From NCBI RefSeq assembly GCF_025847275.1, contig NZ_JAOZEV010000003.1:1-64000 (forward strand): DNA of 64,000 bases, read 5' to 3'. Below are positions 35,654-43,845 of the stretch, piece after piece. The first letter of the stretch is position 1, and every line of letters starts with the position of its first letter. Under the pieces are notes generated by a model. It was not told where the DNA came from. It was given only the letters and a program-made list of their open reading frames with translations, and ran no database searches. This DNA comes from Flavobacterium frigoritolerans. GTDB lineage: Bacteria > Bacteroidota > Bacteroidia > Flavobacteriales > Flavobacteriaceae. The translations under genes and the position numbers were made by a program.

Positions 35654-35771
35654 CCAAAAAAGGTTCTGAGATTCTAAGTTGCTAAGGCACTAAGATTAGA
35701 AACTCAGAATCTTAGAGCCTTAAAAAAACCTTTGAACCTTTGCCACTCTGAACCTCTGAACCTTAAAAGAA
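35654..35771. repeat. Intergenic repeat of the 'CTTTGAACCTTTG' type
   Basis: Short pieces such as AAGGTTCTGAGATTCTAAG, CTTTGAACCTTTGCC and CTCTGAACC pair with one another imperfectly. Related text lies at 36905-36960, 48380-48437 and 59020-59085, always between genes. It is a dispersed non-coding repeat family of this genome with no ORF. Confidence 0.6.
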
Positions 35772-36230
35772 ATGAGAAAAGCTATATTCCCTGGATCATT
35801 TGATCCAATTACACTTGGACACGAAGATATTATCAAACGAGGGATTTCTCTATTTGATGAAATCGTAATTGCAATTGGTGTAAATGCCGAAAAAAAATAC
35901 ATGTTCTCACTCGAAGAAAGAAAGCACTTTATCGAAGAAACATTCAAAGATGAACCAAAGATAACCGTAATTACTTATGAAGGACTTACTATAGATTTGG
36001 CCAAAAAACAAAAAGCTCATTTTATTTTAAGAGGTCTTCGCAATCCTGCCGATTTCGAATTTGAAAAAGCCATTGCACATACTAATAGAAAACTTTCTAA
36101 AATAGAAACCGTGTTTTTATTAACCGCTGCCAGCACTTCATATATCAGCTCAAGTATCGTTCGCGATGTATTACGAAATGGCGGAGAATACGAAATGTTA
36201 GTTCCCGATGCTGTTAGAGTTCAAAAGTAA
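35772..36230 (+). CDS. coaD: Phosphopantetheine adenylyltransferase
   Basis: The 152-residue protein shows the nucleotidyltransferase HxGH-type start (AIFPGSFDPITLGHEDIIKR) and the downstream ISSSIVRDVLRNGG loop. It makes dephospho-CoA from 4'-phosphopantetheine and ATP in CoA synthesis. Length is normal. The dispersed repeat at 35654-35771 separates it from ddl. Confidence 0.96.
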   Translation: MRKAIFPGSFDPITLGHEDIIKRGISLFDEIVIAIGVNAEKKYMFSLEERKHFIEETFKDEPKITVITYEGLTIDLAKKQKAHFILRGLRNPADFEFEKAIAHTNRKLSKIETVFLLTAASTSYISSSIVRDVLRNGGEYEMLVPDAVRVQK

Positions 36231-36316
36231 TACAGTTTAAAAACTATCAAAAAATATAAATTTGCCACCCTCCTAAATTATAAGTAATTTCGCATTTTCA
36301 AATAAACTATTAAAAA

Positions 36317-36895
36317 ATGAGCATAGAAAGAGAATTAAGCAAACGTAGTGGATCAAAATGTGAACTTTGTGGTGCAACCGATAACCTAAAAGTATATCAA
36401 GTTTTACCTACCAAAAAAGGCGGAATTGATGAAAGTGTAATGGCTTGTAGTACTTGTATAGATCAAATAGAAAACCCAGATAACGTAGATTTAAATCATT
36501 GGAGATGTTTAAACGACAGCATGTGGAACGAGAATGTTGCAGTACAAGTTGTAGCTTGGAGAATGCTAAGCAGATTGCGTGCAGCTGGATGGCCACAAGA
36601 ATTACTTGACATGATGTATTTAGACGAAGATACCCTAGCATGGGCACAAGCAACTGGAGAAGGTGAAGATGATGAAAACAAAATTATTCACCGTGATAGT
36701 AACGGAGTAATCCTAGAACACGGAGATTCTGTAGTTTTAATTAAAGACTTAAAAGTAAAAGGATCTAGTATGGTTGCCAAACAAGGAACTGCTGTGCGTA
36801 ACATCCGTTTAGATCATGAAAACGCCGAATACATTGAAGGTAAAGTAGATGGTCAGCAAATTGTAATTATCACACAATACGTGAAGAAAATATAA
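36317..36895 (+). CDS. PhnA domain protein (zinc-ribbon)
   Basis: The 192-residue protein has an N-terminal four-Cys zinc site (SKCELCGATD and MACSTCIDQI), a helical middle with several Trp, and the C-terminal PhnA domain (DSNGVILEHGDSVVLIKDL, GSSMVAKQGTAVRNI). The family is often called alkylphosphonate utilisation operon protein PhnA, though its role is not settled, and no phn genes are near. A TAAATTTG -7 element lies at 36257-36264. Confidence 0.9.
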   Translation: MSIERELSKRSGSKCELCGATDNLKVYQVLPTKKGGIDESVMACSTCIDQIENPDNVDLNHWRCLNDSMWNENVAVQVVAWRMLSRLRAAGWPQELLDMMYLDEDTLAWAQATGEGEDDENKIIHRDSNGVILEHGDSVVLIKDLKVKGSSMVAKQGTAVRNIRLDHENAEYIEGKVDGQQIVIITQYVKKI

Positions 36896-36982
36896 TTATT
36901 TTTTAAGTTACAAAGGTTCAAAGAAGCTAAGGAACAAAGGCTTGTAGCCTCCTCTCAAAAACTTAAAACCCTAAAACTAAAC

Positions 36983-37014
36983 AAAAAAGGCTATTCAAAT
37001 GAATAGCCTTTTTT
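36983..37014. terminator. Bidirectional terminator between phnA-like gene and 37040 gene
   Basis: AAAAAAGGCTATTC and GAATAGCCTTTTTT form a perfect stem with a 4-nt loop (36985-37014) and flanking A/T runs. It serves both convergent genes. Confidence 0.92.
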
Positions 37015-37039
37015 AGTATATAGATTTTAAAAAATCTAA

Positions 37040-37474
37040 TTATTTTTGAAACAATTTACTTACTTGGTCTTTAGTTAAAGCTTCAGAAACATTGTTTGCG
37101 TTACCTTCTTTATTCGAAACCATAAATTGAACTGTAGGTTTATCAACACTCGCAGTATAATGCAACCAAACGTAATTGTTAGGTAATTCTAATTTGATAT
37201 CATACAAAGGAGTTGCTGTAAATCCGTTTACGATGATATTGTAAAGATTAAGGTAATCATTATCAATATTTTTAAAAGTAAACTTTCTTAAAGTATTATT
37301 TTCATCATCACTTTGAATACAGTTATAAAACACAGTGTATTCATCTCCAATTTTTTGGATATAATTATTGTTTACTTTACCTAATTTTTCAACTGGTACA
37401 GTTTCAATAACTTTAATTTGAGCAAAAGATGCAAAACTTAAAAACAAAACAGTAATAGTAATAATTTTTCTCAT
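37040..37474 (-). CDS. Small secreted hypothetical protein
   Basis: The 144-residue protein has a signal peptide (cleavage near SFASFAQ) and a strand-rich body (YIQKIGDEYTVFYNCIQSDD, LYDIKLELPNNYVWLHYTAS). There is one Cys in the mature part and no membrane segment. I do not recognise a family. It stands alone, ending at the shared terminator. Confidence 0.78.
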   Translation of the reverse strand: MRKIITITVLFLSFASFAQIKVIETVPVEKLGKVNNNYIQKIGDEYTVFYNCIQSDDENNTLRKFTFKNIDNDYLNLYNIIVNGFTATPLYDIKLELPNNYVWLHYTASVDKPTVQFMVSNKEGNANNVSEALTKDQVSKLFQK

Positions 37475-37636
37475 AATATTCTTTGGGGTTTATTTATTTG
37501 ATGGCGCAAACATAATAATAAAAATTTTTAACTCCTTTCTTACACAGTTAATTTATTGGCATTAAATCCAAATTAATCTTTATAATTATCCCTTTCCCTC
37601 AAAAAACAAACAAGTAACTATTTGTTATTAAACAAA

Positions 37637-38983
37637 TTACTCCTCTTCCTTCTTAATTACTTTTCTTGCTACTTCAATTTTAAATTTTTTGCCTTTCATC
37701 TTCTCATCTTTGATGTTTTTAAGCAAATCTTTTACTTTATTGAATTTTACAGCAGCAAACGAAATAAAATCCTTTACCTCAATTAATCCCAAATCACCTT
37801 TTTCAAGTTGTCCTTTTTGAGAAAAGAAACCAACAATATCTATTTTGTTCAATTTGGTTTTCTTTCCACCACTAATATATATTGTCTGAAATTCTGGAGG
37901 TTTAGGCAAAGTCGTAGCATTATCGACCTTTAAAACATCCATATCATAATTAATATAGTCTAGTTTTTTCTCACTTTCGTGAACGATAATATAAGCTGTT
38001 CCCGATGCAAGCATACGAGCAGTACGACCGTTACGGTGTGTAAACTCATCTTCCTTTAATGGCAAATGATAATGGATAACATGATTCATCTCAGGAATAT
38101 CAAGACCACGAGCAGCTAAATCGGTTGTGATTAAATAACTCACACTTCCGTTTCTAAACTGAATCAAAGCACGCTCACGCTCATCTTGATCCATTCCACC
38201 ATGATAATATGTCGCGTAAATTCCTTTTTCGTTTAGCGTATCACTAATACGTTCGGCAGCATCACGATGGTTACAAAAAATAATAGCCGATTGCGATTTT
38301 AAAGAACAAATCAGGTTAAATAAACTTCCAATTTTATCTTTGGATGGAGAAACCACCATTTTCATCGAAAGATTCGATTTCTCTTCTTCCTCTGGAATAA
38401 AATCCAAAATAGTTGGATTAATTACCCTAGTATATTTTGGAATCTCAATGTCAGATGTAGCCGAAACTAACACACGTTTATTTAATTTAGGTAGTTTACC
38501 AATAATAAAAGACATTTGCTCATGAAACCCTAATTGCAATGATTTATCAAATTCATCCAAGATTAAAGTCTGAACTTTATCTAAACGGAAAGTACCTCTG
38601 TCGATATGATCTGCAATTCTTCCCGGAGTTCCTATTAAAACTGCAGGCGGATTACTTAAATTCTTAATTTCAGTATCGATAGAGTGGCCTCCGTAACAAA
38701 TATTAACTTTGTAATCGGTTCCCATTTTTTTCCAAACCTGTTCAATTTGCAATCCTAATTCTCTTGAAGGAACTAGAATTAAACATTGTACAGAAAGGAT
38801 TTCGGGTTGTAATAATTCTAAAACTGGCAGTAAAAAAGCTAGTGTTTTTCCTGATCCAGTTGGAGAAAGTAATAAAACATTATTGTCGTTCAGGATAGCG
38901 TCCTGAGCTACTTCTTGCATTTCGTTTAGGCTTTCGATACCTAAATTCAAAAGTATATTATTCGAATGGTGTTTCTTATTCAT
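37637..38983 (-). CDS. DEAD/DEAH-box RNA helicase (DbpA-like)
   Basis: I start at 38983 (MNKKHHSNNILLNLG); an upstream frame to 39019 exists, but a TACTTTTG promoter element lies inside it. The 448-residue enzyme shows motif I SPTGSGKT, motif II DEFD (in LILDEFDKSLQ), motif III SATS and motif VI HRNGRTAR, and a C-terminal region with a DbpA-like RNA-binding domain (KDFISFAAVKFNKVKDLLKN). It unwinds RNA using ATP, probably in 50S ribosome assembly. DEFD in place of DEAD is a tolerated variant. It is monocistronic. Confidence 0.9.
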   Translation of the reverse strand: MNKKHHSNNILLNLGIESLNEMQEVAQDAILNDNNVLLLSPTGSGKTLAFLLPVLELLQPEILSVQCLILVPSRELGLQIEQVWKKMGTDYKVNICYGGHSIDTEIKNLSNPPAVLIGTPGRIADHIDRGTFRLDKVQTLILDEFDKSLQLGFHEQMSFIIGKLPKLNKRVLVSATSDIEIPKYTRVINPTILDFIPEEEEKSNLSMKMVVSPSKDKIGSLFNLICSLKSQSAIIFCNHRDAAERISDTLNEKGIYATYYHGGMDQDERERALIQFRNGSVSYLITTDLAARGLDIPEMNHVIHYHLPLKEDEFTHRNGRTARMLASGTAYIIVHESEKKLDYINYDMDVLKVDNATTLPKPPEFQTIYISGGKKTKLNKIDIVGFFSQKGQLEKGDLGLIEVKDFISFAAVKFNKVKDLLKNIKDEKMKGKKFKIEVARKVIKKEEE

Positions 38984-38987
38984 TTTG

Positions 38988-39019
38988 CAAAAGTAACTAA
39001 AATAGTTGGCAGTGTACAA
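38988..39019 (-). promoter_or_regulatory. Promoter of the DEAD-box helicase, possibly leaderless
   Basis: TACTTTTG (minus strand, 38995 to 38988) matches the -7 consensus and a TTG at 39019-39017 stands 21 bp upstream. The ATG lies 5 nt past the last G of the -7 element, close to where transcription would start. Confidence 0.45.
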
Positions 39020-39099
39020 TTTTTAGTTTTCAGTTGCAGTATTCAGTCACAGTTTCTCGTTGCAAAAAAGCTTTGCAGTAAAAAACAACTTAGTTTTAA

Positions 39100-39240
39100 A
39101 ATTAACCACAAAACACACAAAAATTTTACGCAAAGAGCGCAAAGCTAATAAAACATAAAGCTTTGCAAACTTTGCGTTTTGTTACATCTTATTTATAAAC
39201 TCTTTGCGCCCTTTGCGGTAAATCTTTTGCGGTTAAACAA
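39100..39240. repeat. GCAAAG-type intergenic repeat
   Basis: Repeated units of GCAAAG and CTTTGCG (for example ACGCAAAGAGCGCAAAGC, AACTTTGCGTTTTG) form imperfect inverted repeats between the helicase and a DHDPS-like gene. Related sequence lies at 42126-42230, 43657-43735 and 45576-45645. It is a non-coding, dispersed family. Confidence 0.7.
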
Positions 39241-39241
39241 C

Positions 39242-40123
39242 TTAATCTAATTCCTTAAAAATCAACTCTAATTCAGCTATTTCAGTTTCAGTTAATGGCT
39301 TCAACGGACTTCTTAAGAAACCTCCATCAATCCCTTTAATTTTCAAACCAGCTTTAATCGTTCTTGGCAAACCTTTGTTTACAATAAATTTCAAAAGATT
39401 CAATTGCTTATAAAATACCTTTTGGGCTTCCTTCAAATCATTTTTCTGGATAGCATTATATAAATCAACATTCAGTTCTGGAATTAAATTTGGTGCTGCT
39501 GTACACCAGCCAGTTGCTCCAGCCGAAAACGCTGCCAATGCCAACGGATTTGATCCATTAAAAAAGGCAACATCATCTCCTAGTTCTCTTTTTAAATAAT
39601 GCATTCTTTGCACGTCTCCACTACTTTCCTTAATCATAGTAACATTCGGAATCTCCAACAATCTTTTTAATAATGCTGGCGACATATCTACTCCACCCGT
39701 TGCAGGATTATTATACGCCATTATAGGTATCGAAATTTGCTTAGCAACTGCATCATAATGTTGTACAATTTCATCATCAGTCAATTTCCAATAACTCATC
39801 GGAATAATCATAACTGCATCTGCACCTGCTTTTTCGGCAAACTTAGCATGATAAATTGTTTTTTCGGTTGTTAGGTTTGATACACCTACCAAAACAGGAA
39901 CTCTGCCATTAACTTGTTCTATTGTCGCTTCAGTAATTGCTTCTTTTTCTTCATCTGTCAAATACGGCATAACACCAGTACTTCCTAATGGAGCAACGCC
40001 ATGAGAACCAGAAACAATCAATCTTTCTAATAGCTTTTTATACAATACAATATCTACTTTTTCGTCTTTATCAAACGGGGTAATCGGATAGGCAATAATA
40101 CCTTTAAACAATGTGTTTTTCAT
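39242..40123 (-). CDS. Dihydrodipicolinate synthase family aldolase
   Basis: The 293-residue TIM-barrel protein of the DapA/N-acetylneuraminate lyase group has PLGSTGVMPYLT, the Tyr in MAYNNPATGG and the Schiff-base Lys in TMIKESSGD. The true pathway is unclear: it is not next to lysine genes but to a cupin and a MocR-type regulator, so a substrate-specific aldolase or dehydratase for a sugar acid or amino-acid derivative is more likely than lysine synthesis. It begins 17 bp after the cupin stop and is the second gene of that operon. Confidence 0.85.
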   Translation of the reverse strand: MKNTLFKGIIAYPITPFDKDEKVDIVLYKKLLERLIVSGSHGVAPLGSTGVMPYLTDEEKEAITEATIEQVNGRVPVLVGVSNLTTEKTIYHAKFAEKAGADAVMIIPMSYWKLTDDEIVQHYDAVAKQISIPIMAYNNPATGGVDMSPALLKRLLEIPNVTMIKESSGDVQRMHYLKRELGDDVAFFNGSNPLALAAFSAGATGWCTAAPNLIPELNVDLYNAIQKNDLKEAQKVFYKQLNLLKFIVNKGLPRTIKAGLKIKGIDGGFLRSPLKPLTETEIAELELIFKELD

Positions 40124-40139
40124 TTATTTTTCTTTTAAA

Positions 40140-40598
40140 TTAAAGATCTCTTCCTTCTTCTTCACGTAATGCAACACCCAAATTTTGAAGCTGAGGGGCA
40201 TTTTCACAAGCAATATATTTAGCCGATACTTCATTACTTAAATTCTTATGTCTGTGCCAAGCCCAACTCGGGATGTAAACCGCATCACCTGCCTTCCACT
40301 CTACTTTTACGTCTTCAACCTCAGTATATCCATGCCCTTCGATTACATACAATACCGTTTCATACGTGTGTCTATGTCTGTTTGTCATTTGGTCTGGCAA
40401 TAAACCACCAATTGTCATACTTACGTTTTTACTCGGAAGATCTATAAAGAAAACTGGATGCTTTCTTTCGGTAGAAAATTGATTATGAACTCCCTCTTGT
40501 TCTACATTTTTGTGTATTAATTTTTCTGGCATCACAAAAGTTGGTCGCGCAAATGTTTCGTGAAAATCTTTTGATGAAAATTGTTTTTTAGTTTCCAT
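40140..40598 (-). CDS. Cupin domain protein
   Basis: The start is the ATG at 40596-40598 (METKKQFSSKDFHETF); the nine residues before it in the frame lie between the promoter and the ATG. The 152-residue product has a cupin fold (NRHRHTYETVLYVIEGHGYT, WKAGDAVYIPSWAWHRHKN) with His residues that can bind metal. Its start is about 38 nt from a -7 element (TAATTTTG, 40643 to 40636). It is cotranscribed with the DHDPS-like gene. A role as an accessory enzyme or mutarotase is possible. Confidence 0.85.
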   Translation of the reverse strand: METKKQFSSKDFHETFARPTFVMPEKLIHKNVEQEGVHNQFSTERKHPVFFIDLPSKNVSMTIGGLLPDQMTNRHRHTYETVLYVIEGHGYTEVEDVKVEWKAGDAVYIPSWAWHRHKNLSNEVSAKYIACENAPQLQNLGVALREEEGRDL

Positions 40599-40635
40599 AA
40601 TTATATAATTTATTTGTTTTTGCATTATTGCTTTA

Positions 40636-40696
40636 CAAAATTACCGTAACTTTGGACTACCTGTATAGTACAGTTTAAACACAAATACCTAGTCCA
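40636..40696 (-). promoter_or_regulatory. MocR-type operator and cupin promoter
   Basis: A -7 element (TAATTTTG on the minus strand, 40636-40643) lies next to an inverted repeat TGGACTA (40653-40659) / TAGTCCA (40690-40696). Between them lies the palindrome CTGTATAGTACAG (40661-40673). The right arm touches the ATG of the divergent MocR gene at 40698. Location and symmetry fit an operator for that regulator. Confidence 0.6.
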
Positions 40697-40697
40697 G

Positions 40698-42110
40698 ATG
40701 TTAAGACCTTGGCAATTAGAAATTCAGATAAATAATAATTCAGATAAAGCGATTTATCTACAAATCGCCGATGCTATCATAGAAGCCATAAAAACTGGAA
40801 TACTTAATAGCGGAAATGCTTTGCCAGGAAGCAGACAACTTGCTGGACTACTCAAAGTAAACAGAAATACAGTTATTGAAGCGCTAGATGTTCTCATAGC
40901 CGAAGGTTGGCTCGTTACAATGGAAAGAAAAGGAACTTTTGTAGCCGATATACTGCCTATTATTACTGAGGCTACAAATCATAAAAGGAAGATTGAATCT
41001 ATAACTAAAGAAATAAAACCACTTTTAGTTTTTGATGATGGTATTCCCGACAGCCGAATTGCACCAATGAATGAACTAGCAAGAGCATACAGACAGATTT
41101 TTAATCGAAAATCACGTTGGCAAATAATGGGTTATAGCAACGAACTTGGCAATTTAGAATTCAGAAAAGCTATTGTTCAAATGCTAAATTTTAAAAGAGG
41201 AATGAATATTACTCCTGATGAAATATGCATTACCCGAGGAAGCCAAATGGCAATGTACCTTGCCTCACATTGTTTGTTTACCAAAGGAGATTATATAATG
41301 GTCGAAAATCCAGGATACAAACCCGCTTGGGAAACATTTGAAAATGCAGGAGCTCAATTACTCCCAATATCAGTTGATAAAAACGGATTAGTAATTGATG
41401 AGGTCGAAGAATACTTAACGAAATACAAGAATATTAAAGCCATTTACGTTACACCACATCATCAATTCCCTACAACTGCAACACTGAGTTTAAAAAGAAG
41501 ATTAAGGCTCATAGAACTATCCAATACATACGGATTTACTATTATTGAAGATGATTATGACAACGAATTCCATTTCGGACAAAGACCAATACTACCAATT
41601 TCGAGTTATAGCAATGCCAAAAACACGATTTATATAGGTACATTAAGCAAAATCGTTGCACCAGCATTAAGAATTGGCTATTTGGTAAGCAATCCTGAAA
41701 CCGTAGAAAAAGTAGCGAAACACCGAAAAATAATCGATGTACAAGGTGACAATATAATGGAAGAGGCTGTTTTACAACTTATAAACGAAGGCGAAATAAA
41801 AAGACATCTCAAACGAACAACTATCATTTACAAAGCCAAAAGAGATTATTTTGAAACCATTTGCAACAAATACCTAAAAGCCAAAACAATATTTATAAAA
41901 CCCGAAGGAGGCTTAGCATTCTGGATTGTACCTAATTCTCCTGTAAATATCTTCGAAATTGCAGATAAGCTCCTTTTAAAAGGCATAAAAATCATGACTC
42001 CCGAAAAATTTAGTTATGGTAAACCAATATCAGGTTTTAGGCTTGGCTACGCTTCCCTCACTGAACAACAAATCGAAGAAGGAATTATAGAATTGGCTAA
42101 GTATTTATGA
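40698..42110 (+). CDS. MocR family regulator (GntR HTH fused to aminotransferase)
   Basis: The 470-residue protein has an N-terminal GntR winged helix (YLQIADAIIEAIKTGILNSG, SRQLAGLLKVNRNTVIEAL) and a C-terminal PLP-aminotransferase-like domain (ITRGSQMAMYLASHCLF, YVTPHHQFPTTATLS) with a Lys in TLSKIVAPALRIGY that can hold PLP. MocR proteins sense PLP-linked amino compounds. It is divergent from the cupin/DHDPS-like operon and probably controls it. It has no link to pdxS/T here. Confidence 0.92.
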   Translation: MLRPWQLEIQINNNSDKAIYLQIADAIIEAIKTGILNSGNALPGSRQLAGLLKVNRNTVIEALDVLIAEGWLVTMERKGTFVADILPIITEATNHKRKIESITKEIKPLLVFDDGIPDSRIAPMNELARAYRQIFNRKSRWQIMGYSNELGNLEFRKAIVQMLNFKRGMNITPDEICITRGSQMAMYLASHCLFTKGDYIMVENPGYKPAWETFENAGAQLLPISVDKNGLVIDEVEEYLTKYKNIKAIYVTPHHQFPTTATLSLKRRLRLIELSNTYGFTIIEDDYDNEFHFGQRPILPISSYSNAKNTIYIGTLSKIVAPALRIGYLVSNPETVEKVAKHRKIIDVQGDNIMEEAVLQLINEGEIKRHLKRTTIIYKAKRDYFETICNKYLKAKTIFIKPEGGLAFWIVPNSPVNIFEIADKLLLKGIKIMTPEKFSYGKPISGFRLGYASLTEQQIEEGIIELAKYL

Positions 42111-42293
42111 TACGTTTTTAGTGGCAGTCATAAAAAAACTTTGTGCTCTTTGCGTAAAATATTGCGTCCTTGGCGGTTAATTTCAAACTAAATCTTAGTT
42201 TTTTTTATCGCAAAGGACGCAAAGCTTTTTATTAAATCCAAAGTAAAGGCGAAGCCTACCGACTTCAGAAGTAGGATATACCTAAATTGATTG

Positions 42294-43520
42294 TTATTTT
42301 TTGTCAATCTTATAAAGTCTTCCGCCATCAGTAACAGCGTATAATGCTCCGTCTTTTCCTTGAGTAACATCTCTAAAACGTTGGTTTTCCGAAGCCAAAA
42401 GTCTTTCTTCTCCAACAACTTTATTGTCTTTTATGGCAAGACGTACGATATGCATTCCGCTTAAAGCTCCTATGAAAAGATTATTTTGCCATTCCGGAAC
42501 ACGATTTCCTGTATAAAAAGTCATTCCGCTTGGTGAAACCACTGGATCCCAATAGTAAACCGGTTGCTCTAAACCATCTTGTTGCTGAATTCCCGCTCCA
42601 ACTTTTTCTCCGCTGTATTCTATTCCGTATGTAATGGTTGGCCATCCGTAATTCGCACCTGCTTTTATACGATTGATTTCATCTCCTCCACGTGGTCCGT
42701 GTTCAGCAACCCAAATTTCATTAGTAACAGGATTAAGTGCTAAACCCTGTGGATTTCTATGACCAATACTATATAATTCCGGTAAAGCTCCTGTTTGCGT
42801 AAAAATAGGATTTCCAGTTGCGGGTTGTCCCTCTTTTGTTATTCTGACCACTTTACCCAAACCCGTTGCAACTGATTGCGCTAATGGTCTGGTTTCAAGC
42901 ACAGATCTTTCTCCTGTAGTTACAACAAGAAAACCTGTTTTGTCAAAAAGAATACGCCCGCCATAATGAAGTGGACTTGCATTGGCTGGTTTGGCTCTGT
43001 AAATAATGGTTGCACCTTCGATTGTTTTTTCATCAGCTGACAATTTTCCTTTGGCTACTGCTGTATTGTTCCCACCAGTTGTAGCTTCTGCAAAAACCCA
43101 GTAAATCATACGATTAGTTACAAATTCAGGATCAATACATAGTCCTAATAAACCACCCTGCCCTGCAGAATTAACAGCAGGAATACCTGTAATTGCGCTA
43201 CTTACAACTCCAGCCGTTGTAGCGATACGCATTGTTCCTGTTTTTTCGGTGATTAATAATCTACCATCAGGAAGGCTTGTAATTCCCCACGGGCTTGTTA
43301 ATGTTGTAGCAATAACAACTCCCCCATAAGGTGTATTGGTTTGCACACCGCTAATTCGGGTTTGCCCTTCAAATGCTGGTTTGTAAGTTGTATTGGCAGC
43401 ATTCCCTTCTACAGGATTTGTTGTTGTACCTGGATTTACATCGACATCTTTATCACTAGAGCAGCTTAATAAACTTATTAGCACACTCGAAACAATAGCA
43501 ATTTGGTTAATATTTCTCAT
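42294..43520 (-). CDS. PQQ-dependent sugar dehydrogenase (glucose/sorbosone type) lipoprotein
   Basis: The 408-residue protein has a lipobox (ISLLSCSSD), an Asn/Thr linker, then a six-bladed propeller with PWGITSLPDGRLLITEK, GGRILFDKTGFLVVTTGERS, the calcium/PQQ region HRNPQGLALNP and AEHGPRGGDEINRIKAGANY. Family members oxidise sugars or sugar alcohols with PQQ; some propellers of this group lack that activity. It faces the periplasm or outer surface. No PQQ synthesis genes are in the window. Confidence 0.92.
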   Translation of the reverse strand: MRNINQIAIVSSVLISLLSCSSDKDVDVNPGTTTNPVEGNAANTTYKPAFEGQTRISGVQTNTPYGGVVIATTLTSPWGITSLPDGRLLITEKTGTMRIATTAGVVSSAITGIPAVNSAGQGGLLGLCIDPEFVTNRMIYWVFAEATTGGNNTAVAKGKLSADEKTIEGATIIYRAKPANASPLHYGGRILFDKTGFLVVTTGERSVLETRPLAQSVATGLGKVVRITKEGQPATGNPIFTQTGALPELYSIGHRNPQGLALNPVTNEIWVAEHGPRGGDEINRIKAGANYGWPTITYGIEYSGEKVGAGIQQQDGLEQPVYYWDPVVSPSGMTFYTGNRVPEWQNNLFIGALSGMHIVRLAIKDNKVVGEERLLASENQRFRDVTQGKDGALYAVTDGGRLYKIDKK

Positions 43521-43845
43521 GATTTTTTGGGGTTTAATAGTTAGAACATATCAAAAGTCTTAATTATAAAATAAAAAAAGTTATATAATTTATGGGAAAG
43601 GTTATACGATTATAAGTTTCAAAGTACTGGTTTTATTTTAATGTCAAGTTATTTTACCACAAAGTTCGCAAAGCTTTTTGCATTTGATCTCGAAATACCG
43701 CTAAAAAACTAAACTTTAAGGCTTTGCGAAAAATAAGTTAATGTGTTTTTACTGTAAATATGTCAAAGTAACGTTACTCTCATTTCAACTTGAAACTTGA
43801 AACAAATAAAACTTTATATTTGATTTTTCTATTAAAACCAAAACC
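43521..43845. other. Gene-free divergent promoter region with repeat
   Basis: It holds a GCAAAG-type repeat (43657-43735) and, before the carboxypeptidase gene, a TATATTTG -7 element at 43815-43822 with TTG at 43790-43792. No small gene is seen. Confidence 0.5.
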
